From positions 1 to 5,517 of the forward strand of contig DAOVZQ010000213.1 of assembly GCA_030635025.1 (NCBI GenBank): 5,517 bases of DNA. The letters run 5' to 3'. Shown piece after piece: positions 1 through 5,014 of this stretch. The stretch comes from a bacterium. Its GTDB lineage: Bacteria > Krumholzibacteriota > Krumholzibacteriia > LZORAL124-64-63. A program made the position numbers and the translations under genes. Position 1 is the stretch's first letter; every line of letters starts with the position of its first letter. Below the pieces are notes generated by a model. That model saw only the letters and a program-made list of their open reading frames with translations. It searched no databases and was not told the origin of the DNA.

Positions 1-980
1 ACAACGCGGTCGAGTGGCTGCTTGCCGTCGAACCACCCGGTACGGCGTCGGTCAGCGGAACCGCGACTCTGGCGGGCGCTTCGGATCACTCCGGTATCAC
101 CGTGGAGTTGACTCCGGGTGGCGACTCGATCACGACGGGCCCCGACGGTTCCTATGCCTTCACCGATCTCGATGCATCATCTTATACGGTGCGTGCCACC
201 CTCGAGGGCTGGAGCGTCGACCTGATCGAATTCGATCTTGCCGAGGGTGAGATCCTCACCGACCAGGACTTGGTGCTCAGCTCCGTCTTCGAAACCACCG
301 AATGCTCGAGCCCCGCGCTGGCGATTCCCGACAATACGCCTGCGGGTGTGACGGACGTCATCGTCATGTCGTTTTCTCCCTTCGAGTCGGTGAGCGGGAT
401 CGAGGTCTTCATCGACATCACGCACACTTATCAGGGTGATTTGAGTGTGACTCTTACATCACCCGCTGGTACGACAGTCGGCCTGCACGACCGGGCCGGC
501 AGTGGGACCGACGACATCTATGGATGGTATCCGATCGAGTTGACGCCTGCCGGTGATCTAGACCTGTTCAGCGGCGAGTTGCTCGGCGGGGACTGGACCC
601 TGACCATCAGCGACAATGACGGCTCGAGGACCGGCACGCTCAACCAGTGGTGTCTGAAGGTGGAGTACACAGGCGGTCCGACGCCCGTCGAAGAAGTGCC
701 GGCGCGTCTGGTCATGGGGCAGAACTTCCCCAACCCGTTCAATCCGTCCACGACCATCTCGTTCTCGATGCCACGCGACGCTCATGTGAGTCTTGCCGTC
801 TACGATCTGGCCGGTCGCGTCGTGCGAAGCCTGGTCAACGGCAATCTGCCCGCCGCCGAACACTCGGTCGAGTGGGACGGGCGCAACGGTTCGGGCCGAC
901 GGATGGCCAGCGGGACCTACTACTACCGTCTGACTGTGGACGGGGAGGAGCGGGTTCGGAAGATGATGCTCGTGAAGTAG
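1..980 (+). CDS. Secreted P-domain protein with C-terminal FlgD-like/sorting-type domain (3' fragment)
   Basis: The reading frame is open from the left edge (first full codon at base 3), so the real start lies outside the window; the GTG at 102 is internal. About 325 residues are visible. Residues ~15-92 resemble a carboxypeptidase-regulatory-like beta-sandwich (VSGTATLAG, then GPDGSYAFTDL). Residues ~101-223 look like a proprotein-convertase P-domain: AIPDN, the THTYQGDLSVTLTSPAGT core, GGDWTLTISDND and GTLNQWCLKVEY. Cys101 and Cys217 bracket the domain and could form a disulfide. After a Pro/Glu linker, residues ~237-325 form a FlgD-Ig-like or type IX-secretion-like tail, with NFPNPFNPSTTISF, VYDLAGRVVRSL, WDGRNGSGRRMASGTYYYRL and a basic end RVRKMMLVK. 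P-domains of this type often sit behind subtilisin-like or other secreted peptidases, but the catalytic part is not in the window, so the enzyme activity is unknown. Export to the cell surface or medium is inferred from the domain set. Confidence 0.88.
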   Translation, partial: NAVEWLLAVEPPGTASVSGTATLAGASDHSGITVELTPGGDSITTGPDGSYAFTDLDASSYTVRATLEGWSVDLIEFDLAEGEILTDQDLVLSSVFETTECSSPALAIPDNTPAGVTDVIVMSFSPFESVSGIEVFIDITHTYQGDLSVTLTSPAGTTVGLHDRAGSGTDDIYGWYPIELTPAGDLDLFSGELLGGDWTLTISDNDGSRTGTLNQWCLKVEYTGGPTPVEEVPARLVMGQNFPNPFNPSTTISFSMPRDAHVSLAVYDLAGRVVRSLVNGNLPAAEHSVEWDGRNGSGRRMASGTYYYRLTVDGEERVRKMMLVK

Positions 981-1005
981 ATCTAGAGTATCCGTAGACG
1001 AACAG

Positions 1006-1036
1006 AAGGGGTCCCGCGTCGATCGCGGGGCCCCTT
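1006..1036. terminator. Bidirectional hairpin terminator between convergent genes
   Basis: A 13-bp stem (AAGGGGTCCCGCG with CGCGGGGCCCCTT, one G-T wobble) encloses a 5-base loop. It lies 26 bases after the stop of the P-domain gene and 20 bases beyond the stop of the minus-strand unknown gene. The T-tract is short on either strand (TT then CCTGCTT on plus, TT then CTGTTCG on minus), so it is a strong hairpin but not a perfect intrinsic terminator. Its placement fits a shared terminator for the two converging transcripts. Confidence 0.75.
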
Positions 1037-1056
1037 CCTGCTTATCGAATACCGGG

Positions 1057-1656
1057 TCAGACCAATTCCAACTCGATTTCGTCCACCTCCACCAGCGGAT
1101 GCCGGTCGAGGAGCATGTGAGCACCGAAGACTCCGTCGAAGCGGCCGCGGATTTCCCCGCCACCCTTCACTTCGTAGTCGTGGACAGGCGTGTATCCCTC
1201 GGCGCCCTTGGCCTTGGGGTCGATCTTTTCGGTGTGTTTGTGGCTGACCAGCTTGGCGCCCTTGGGAAGCGTGGCCAGGATCTCGGCGATCTCCTCGGCG
1301 TAGCGCGGGGCGTAAGCCTTGTAGCAGAACTTGAACTCGGCGTTGCGGATCTTGCGGTCGGAGACGACCTCTATGCCCGTCTCGACGAAAATACGCTTGG
1401 CCTTGCGCTTGAGCAGCCCGCGGGTGGCGCCGTCCAGGATGACGGGGCACTCATGAGAGTGGATGTGAAGAAGCTCCTTGAGCTTCTTGCCCGCCCCCGG
1501 ATCGGCGATGCCGGCGTCGTGGGCGTAGATGATCGTCGGCTCGTGGCCGGCCCCGAGACTCAGTCCTGTGAGTAGCCCGTGGATCAGTTCGTGCGGACCG
1601 GTGAGAACCACTTCGTAGTAGGAGGTCGTTGGTTTCCTGATGGCCTTTTCTGTCAT
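1057..1656 (-). CDS. His-rich protein of unknown family, second gene of antiporter operon
   Basis: I do not recognise this 199-residue protein. It has no signal peptide and no convincing membrane segment, so a cytoplasmic location is inferred. It opens with a beta-alpha-like unit (YYEVVLTGPHELIHGLLTGLSLGAG, residues 13-37 in two overlapping pieces). A second, similarly patterned unit appears at residues 107-135 (EFKFCYKAYAPRY, then AEEIAEILATLPKGAKL). This suggests two related alpha/beta halves, possibly ferredoxin-like. Between them lies HIHSHEC (residues 64-70), the most striking motif; the protein has 12 histidines in all (among them 22, 26, 38, 46, 139, 141, 159, 180 and 186). The C-terminal part is Gly-rich, then ends in an acidic strand VDEIELELV. 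The ATG lies 13 bases after the antiporter stop. AGGGGG, overlapping that stop, is a Shine-Dalgarno at 9-base spacing, so translational coupling is likely. Co-transcription suggests a role linked to the antiporter, such as regulation or ion sensing, but this is inference only. Confidence 0.85.
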   Translation of the reverse strand: MTEKAIRKPTTSYYEVVLTGPHELIHGLLTGLSLGAGHEPTIIYAHDAGIADPGAGKKLKELLHIHSHECPVILDGATRGLLKRKAKRIFVETGIEVVSDRKIRNAEFKFCYKAYAPRYAEEIAEILATLPKGAKLVSHKHTEKIDPKAKGAEGYTPVHDYEVKGGGEIRGRFDGVFGAHMLLDRHPLVEVDEIELELV

Positions 1657-1665
1657 GTCCTGTTT

Positions 1666-1671
1666 CCCCCT
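1666..1671 (-). promoter_or_regulatory. Shine-Dalgarno of the unknown gene, overlapping antiporter stop
   Basis: On the minus strand AGGGGG lies 9 bases before the ATG at 1656. Its first two bases are the last two of the antiporter TAG stop (1672-1670). This overlap supports the chosen start and suggests that ribosomes finishing the antiporter help initiate the downstream gene. Confidence 0.6.
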
Positions 1672-3241
1672 AGACGAAGAATATGAAGGTGACGATCACG
1701 AAGACCGGTACCAGGATCGGCAACGAGTACTTGAGCATGTAACCGAAGAACGACGGCATGGGAATGCCGGCTTCCTCTGCGATCGACTTGACCATGAAGT
1801 TGGGCGCGTTGCCGATGTAGGTCATCGCGCCCATGAAGACCGCGCCGGCCGAGATGGCGATCAGGTCCTTGATGAACTCCGCGTTGCGCGCGGCCTCGTC
1901 CATGTAGCCGAGCATGGCCGGCACCGCCGACTCCGGCATGCCGAAGGCGCCCAGGGCCGTGTTGAAGAAGGTCAGGTAGGTGGGGGCGTTGTCCAGGAAG
2001 GCGGATAGCCCGCCCGTTACCCAGAAGTAGTGCAAGGGTGTCTTGACGAATTCGATCAGACCGGCCAGGGCGCCAGCGGTGCCCACCTGCAGGATGGCCA
2101 GGGCCGGGATGATCGTCATGAAGATACCGGCGAAGAGATAGGCCACTTCCTGGATCGGGAACCAGCTGAACTCGTTCTTCTCGCGGATCATGCGCGCGGT
2201 GGTGCGCAGCGAGAGGATGCCCATCAGGATCAGGAAGCCGTCCCTGATCAGGTTTTGCACATCCACGTGGATGTGTCCGTAGACCGGCAGCGACGCGAGT
2301 TTGACCGAGCCCGAGAAGATCACGCCGCCCATCACGCCCAGCAGGAAGATCAGGTTGTGCAGGCCCTCGATCTTGATGCCCTCACCCTTGCCGTCGTCGG
2401 GGGCGGGCTCGTCTTCCTTGCGGAACCAGTAGGTATCGACGGCGAAGAAGATGCCGAGCAGGAGAGTGACGACGACCAGCATGTGCGGCAGCAGGGCCGT
2501 GGTCACCCAGAAGAAGGGCACGCCGTGCAGGAAGCCCAGGAACAGGGGCGGGTCGCCAAGCGGCGTGAGCGATCCGCCGATGTTGGCCACCAGGAAGATG
2601 AAGAAGACGATCACGTGCACCTTGTACCGTCGCCAGCTGTTGGCGCGCAACAGGGGACGGATCATGACCATGGCCGCGCCGGTCGTGCCGATCCACGAGG
2701 CCAGCAAGGTGCCGATCAGCAGCAGCAGCAGATTCACCTTGGGCGAGCCCCGCAGTTTGCCGCCCACGTAGATGCCGCCGGAGATTGTGAACAGAGCCCA
2801 CAACAGAACAATGAAGGGGATGTAGTCGATCAGGTAGATGTGGAGGATCGACTGCACCGCCTCGCCCTTGAAGGCGATCAGGAAAGGCGCCGCGAAAGCG
2901 ACGGCCCAGAACGCGGAGATCTTCGGGAAGTGACGATGCCAGAAGTGTGGCGCCACCAGCGGGAAGACGGCGATCGACAAAAGGATGCCCGCGAATGGAA
3001 TGGCGGTCCACAAGGGCAGGCGTGTTCCGAGGGCCGGGCCGCCGTGGTCATCGTGGCCGTCCTCGTGATGGGCATCGTCGGTGTGCTCGGCCACGGCGTG
3101 TTCGACATCCGTGTGCTGTGTACCGTGATCGGGGTCATCCTGTCCAAGTGCCAGGACGGACCAGGCCAGCACGAGTGCGACCACGGCCAAGGCCGTGACG
3201 CCGATGGCGGGTCGTGCCGATCTCATGGGTATCATGGTCAT
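1670..3241 (-). CDS. ArsB/NhaD-superfamily sodium:proton antiporter-like membrane protein (CitMHS_2-like)
   Basis: This is a 523-residue polytopic inner-membrane transporter. An N-terminal hydrophobic segment (residues ~12-32, ending SVLALG before QDD) is a signal peptide or first helix. It is followed by a His/Asp/Glu-rich stretch at 35-66 (8 His, 12 acidic residues). Roughly 11-12 membrane helices then run to the C-terminus. Hallmarks of the ion-transporter superfamily are visible: SWIGTTGAAMVMIRPLL (182-198), NIGGSLTPLGDPPLFLG (220-236), SAFLDNAPTYLTFFN (413-427) and GAMTYIGNAPNFMVKS (471-486). The paired G-S-L-T-P-L-G-D-P-P and D-N-A-P-T / I-G-N-A-P-N stretches are the usual re-entrant, ion-binding regions of the two inverted halves. 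Relatives are commonly annotated as sodium:proton antiporters or putative citrate transporters, and the substrate cannot be assigned from sequence. I chose the ATG at 3241 over an upstream TTG (3274) because GAGGAG sits 5 bases before it and translation from there starts just ahead of a normal basic/hydrophobic signal. It is the first gene of a two-gene unit. Confidence 0.9.
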   Translation of the reverse strand: MTMIPMRSARPAIGVTALAVVALVLAWSVLALGQDDPDHGTQHTDVEHAVAEHTDDAHHEDGHDDHGGPALGTRLPLWTAIPFAGILLSIAVFPLVAPHFWHRHFPKISAFWAVAFAAPFLIAFKGEAVQSILHIYLIDYIPFIVLLWALFTISGGIYVGGKLRGSPKVNLLLLLIGTLLASWIGTTGAAMVMIRPLLRANSWRRYKVHVIVFFIFLVANIGGSLTPLGDPPLFLGFLHGVPFFWVTTALLPHMLVVVTLLLGIFFAVDTYWFRKEDEPAPDDGKGEGIKIEGLHNLIFLLGVMGGVIFSGSVKLASLPVYGHIHVDVQNLIRDGFLILMGILSLRTTARMIREKNEFSWFPIQEVAYLFAGIFMTIIPALAILQVGTAGALAGLIEFVKTPLHYFWVTGGLSAFLDNAPTYLTFFNTALGAFGMPESAVPAMLGYMDEAARNAEFIKDLIAISAGAVFMGAMTYIGNAPNFMVKSIAEEAGIPMPSFFGYMLKYSLPILVPVFVIVTFIFFV

Positions 3242-3246
3242 CAGTG

Positions 3247-3252
3247 CTCCTC
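3247..3252 (-). promoter_or_regulatory. Shine-Dalgarno that sets the antiporter start
   Basis: Minus-strand GAGGAG is followed by CACTG and then ATG (3241-3239). This is near-ideal spacing and decides against the longer TTG-initiated reading frame, which would add 11 residues and place this ribosome site inside the coding sequence. Confidence 0.75.
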
Positions 3253-3322
3253 GAGGCGGGTGAGAAGGGGACAACGCTAAGGTGCGGGCTCAATACTTTA
3301 TCGGTTGATCCCTGCGCGATTG

Positions 3323-3351
3323 AACCTAGAAAAGGGTTCGGATCATGTCAA
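3323..3351 (-). promoter_or_regulatory. Sigma-70-like promoter of the antiporter operon
   Basis: On the minus strand there is an exact TTGACA (3351-3346), a 17-base spacer and TAGGTT (3328-3323), which keeps the key T1, A2 and T6 of the -10 element. Transcription would start near 3316, giving a leader of about 75 bases before the ATG at 3241. A weaker alternative with GATAAA as -10 lies closer to the gene. The Fur-like site is centred about 43 bases upstream of the -35 box, so direct occlusion of this promoter is not obvious. Confidence 0.5.
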
Positions 3352-3357
3352 CTATGG

Positions 3358-3386
3358 TTAGAAACTTCTGGTTCACGGGATATAGC
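3358..3386 (+). promoter_or_regulatory. Candidate porin promoter overlapping the Fur-like site
   Basis: TTAGAA (3358-3363), a 17-base spacer and TATAGC (3381-3386) form a weak sigma-70-like pair with about 3/6 and 4/6 consensus matches. The predicted start, near 3393, falls inside the Fur-like box, the classical repressing arrangement. The leader to the TTG start would be about 130 bases. In AT-rich DNA such matches arise easily; other -10-like words such as GATAAT (3391-3396) are nearby. Confidence 0.3.
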
Positions 3387-3403
3387 TAATGATAATCAAA
3401 ATC
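3385..3403. promoter_or_regulatory. Fur-box-like operator between divergent genes
   Basis: The 19-mer GCTAATGATAATCAAAATC matches the classical Fur consensus GATAATGATAATCATTATC at 16 of 19 positions; only the second base and two bases of the right arm differ. It also fits the 7-1-7 description, with a perfect left TGATAAT and 5/7 on the right. It sits in an AT-rich island in otherwise GC-rich DNA, between the divergent antiporter and porin genes. A poorer adjacent match (3403-3421, 11/19) could be a second half-site. No fur gene is in the window, so the regulator is inferred from the motif. Confidence 0.6.
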
Positions 3404-3510
3404 AAATAAATCAAAATTATCCTTGCTCCCTTCAGTAGGTGATGGCAACATTCCGCCTGGATTCTGCCGCCGGAGACAAGGAAGCCCGGTAGGCGACTAG
3501 GTTATGCCGG

Positions 3511-3517
3511 AAGGAGA
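3511..3517 (+). promoter_or_regulatory. Shine-Dalgarno supporting the TTG start of the porin
   Basis: AAGGAGA lies 5 bases before TTG at 3523. Initiation there gives an immediate MNSRK basic N-region and hydrophobic signal core. The next in-frame ATG (3553) would cut into the signal peptide. The TTG start is therefore well supported. Confidence 0.75.
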
Positions 3518-3522
3518 CCGCC

Positions 3523-4770
3523 TTGAATTCGAGAAAGATCTTTGTCTTGTTCATGATCACACTGTTAACCTTTGGTGCTTACGACGCCGTAGCAGGTTGC
3601 GAGAGCGACTGCGGGGGTTGTGATGGAACCGATACCGAGCTGAAGGTATTCGGTGAGTCGCGTTACCGTCTGAATACGGGTGGCTTCGACTACGACTCCG
3701 ATACGCCCCTGAACTGGTTCACCGAGATGCGCACCCGCGTGGGCATCAAGGCCAAGGCCAATGACAAGGTCGGCGCCTTCTTCCAGCTGCAGGACTGCCG
3801 CGTTGTCGGCGACAACCCCGGCCTGGACTTCACCAACCAAGACATCCAGATGCACCAGGGTTACTTCTGGTACCGTCCCTGCGACAAGGGCTGGTTCAAG
3901 GCCGGCCGCATGGCTGTTGGCCTGCACAACGAACGTCTGGTCGGCAAGGTGGGCTGGAGCAATACCGGTCGGACCTTCGAGGGTGTGATGTTCGGTCGTC
4001 AGCTGAACGACAACATCAGCCTGAAAGGATTCTCCTTCCAGGCCGGCGAGCGCAACGACATCGTGCTCGGCATCGATGCCGATCCCAACAAGCCCGTGGG
4101 CGATCCCATGTTCTACGGCATGAACGTCAACTTCGAGGAGCAGATGTTCGACCTGTTCTTCTACATGCTGATGGATGACGCTTTCGTGGCCGGCGAGCAC
4201 GACTTCAACTACAGCCTGATGACCTTCGGTGCCTACAGTCACCGCACGTTCGGCTCGGACATGTGGATCGACGCCATGTTCGCCATGCAGAGCGGCAGCG
4301 ACGAGACCGTCGACTACTCCGGCATGATGTTCTATGCCATGCTGGGCAAGATGATGGAGAAGTTCGGCCTGTTCGCCGGCGTCGACTACACCACCGGCGA
4401 CGACGATCTCACCGACACGGACGCCAAGGCCTTCAACAACCTGTTCTACACGGGCCACAAGTTCCGTGGCGCCATGGACATGTTCGTAACGCAGCCCACG
4501 CAAGGCCTGATGGACCTGTTCGCCGGCGGCAAGTACCTGATCAACGATCAGTGGAAGGCCGGCGGTACGTTCCACATGTTCAACTCGATCGAAGATCTCA
4601 ACGTCGCGGGCGACACGACCTACGGCACCGAGATCGACCTGTTCGCAAAGTTCACAGCCGAGGACTTCAGCTGGACCACGGGCTTCAGCATGTCCAGCCA
4701 GAACGAGGACGTCTTCGGTGCCACCGACAGTCAGAACTGGTGGTACAGTATGGCGACGGTCAACTACTAG
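3523..4770 (+). CDS. Outer-membrane beta-barrel porin, alginate-export-like family
   Basis: The product is a 415-residue exported protein. The signal has basic R4-K5 and a hydrophobic core at 6-19. Cleavage is either after AVA (24/25) or, because V-A-G-C also fits a lipobox, before Cys26. The mature start carries a C-x3-C-x2-C cluster (26, 30, 33). The rest has the alternating pattern of an outer-membrane barrel, ending in an aromatic residue (YSMATVNY). Family landmarks fit the alginate-export type (PF13372-like) proteins: R-x-R and F-T-E-M-R-T-R-V-G strands near 61-74, AFFQLQDCRVVGD (85-97), then KAGRMAVGLHNERLVGKVGW (126-145), NTGRTFEGVMFGR (147-159), FNNLFYTGHKFRGAMDMF (304-321) and GLMDLFAGGKYL (328-339). 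Despite the family name, the substrate is probably a small solute or ion and cannot be read from sequence. Methionine is unusually frequent, especially at 197-278. The gene is divergent from the antiporter and is probably monocistronic, because a strong terminator follows. Confidence 0.85.
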   Translation: MNSRKIFVLFMITLLTFGAYDAVAGCESDCGGCDGTDTELKVFGESRYRLNTGGFDYDSDTPLNWFTEMRTRVGIKAKANDKVGAFFQLQDCRVVGDNPGLDFTNQDIQMHQGYFWYRPCDKGWFKAGRMAVGLHNERLVGKVGWSNTGRTFEGVMFGRQLNDNISLKGFSFQAGERNDIVLGIDADPNKPVGDPMFYGMNVNFEEQMFDLFFYMLMDDAFVAGEHDFNYSLMTFGAYSHRTFGSDMWIDAMFAMQSGSDETVDYSGMMFYAMLGKMMEKFGLFAGVDYTTGDDDLTDTDAKAFNNLFYTGHKFRGAMDMFVTQPTQGLMDLFAGGKYLINDQWKAGGTFHMFNSIEDLNVAGDTTYGTEIDLFAKFTAEDFSWTTGFSMSSQNEDVFGATDSQNWWYSMATVNY

Positions 4771-4794
4771 ACCAGTCTCGTCATCGGTTACACG

Positions 4795-4825
4795 ACCCCG
4801 GCGGCTTCGGCCGCCGGGGTTTTTT
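4795..4825 (+). terminator. Intrinsic terminator of the porin gene
   Basis: A perfect 11-bp GC-rich stem (ACCCCGGCGGC with GCCGCCGGGGT) closes on the very stable C(TTCG)G tetraloop and runs into a tract of six T (4820-4825), 24 bases after the stop codon. This is a textbook Rho-independent terminator and makes the porin transcript independent of the downstream regulator gene. Confidence 0.93.
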
Positions 4826-4940
4826 AATGAATTCAAAATACTTCTGACCGGAATCGGACGGTTTCCACCCGCAGCAACACGCACCTATCCCATTGCGGCC
4901 ATACCCGGAGCTCATGAGATCAGTCACCTTCTTCACGTCC

Positions 4941-4969
4941 TTGACGGAAGCACACTCTCATCAGATATT
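4941..4969 (+). promoter_or_regulatory. Sigma-70-like promoter of the tetR-type gene
   Basis: TTGACG (4941-4946, 5/6 consensus), a 17-base spacer and GATATT (4964-4969, 4/6) place the transcription start near 4976, about 40 bases before the GTG start. It is the best promoter match between the porin terminator and the regulator gene. Confidence 0.5.
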
Positions 4970-4979
4970 AGGGGCATTA

Positions 4980-4995
4980 GTGAACGTTTGTTAAC
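4980..4995. promoter_or_regulatory. Possible TetR autoregulatory operator
   Basis: GTGAAC-GTTT-GTTAAC is an imperfect inverted repeat (5 of 6 arm bases pair) lying just after the predicted transcription start and before the ribosome site. TetR-family proteins commonly bind such palindromes in their own promoters. The repeat is short and the right arm is itself palindromic, so chance is a serious alternative. Confidence 0.3.
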
Positions 4996-5000
4996 GCCAC

Positions 5001-5008
5001 GGGAAGGA
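5001..5008 (+). promoter_or_regulatory. Shine-Dalgarno supporting the GTG start of the regulator
   Basis: GGGAAGGA ends 6 bases before GTG at 5015. It favours this start over the in-frame TTG at 4988, which would lie inside the candidate operator, and over downstream ATG codons that would remove the DNA-binding domain. Confidence 0.7.
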
Positions 5009-5014
5009 CAGATC

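Noticed and set aside
558..1163. A 201-residue minus-strand frame across the end of the P-domain gene
   Set aside because: It runs through the terminator hairpin and overlaps both real genes, with no recognisable domain.
3242..3274. Longer antiporter start at TTG 3274
   Set aside because: It adds 11 residues (MSPSHPPRGAL) ahead of a good ATG and places the GAGGAG ribosome site inside the coding region; no Shine-Dalgarno of comparable quality precedes the TTG.
2030..3280. A 416-residue plus-strand open frame opposite the antiporter
   Set aside because: Composition is extremely rich in Gln, Asp, His and Arg, as expected from the complement of hydrophobic membrane codons; the minus frame is an unmistakable transporter.
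3403..3421. Second full Fur box next to the first
   Set aside because: Only about 11 of 19 positions match, which AT-rich sequence reaches by chance; at most a half-site.
3214..3438. A 74-residue plus-strand open frame across the divergent promoter region
   Set aside because: It starts inside the antiporter coding region, crosses both promoters and the Fur-like box, and has no ribosome site or domain.
3441..3510. Cyclic-di-GMP-I (GEMM) riboswitch, suggested by GGAAGCCCGGTAGGCGA followed by GGTTATGCCGG
   Set aside because: The canonical GCAAACC and GACGCAAAGCC blocks and the GNRA hairpin are absent, so the likeness is superficial.
3435..3522. Cobalamin riboswitch, suggested by AAGGAGACCGCC resembling a B12 box
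   Set aside because: The central conserved block with GCCACTGT is missing, the box has a deletion, and the same bases are explained as the porin Shine-Dalgarno.
3565..4884. A 439-residue open frame on the minus strand opposite the porin, longer than the porin itself
   Set aside because: It is a codon-bias shadow: composition is dominated by Val, His, Glu and Ala with no domain, it spans the porin terminator, and the plus-strand frame has signal peptide, family motifs and ribosome site.
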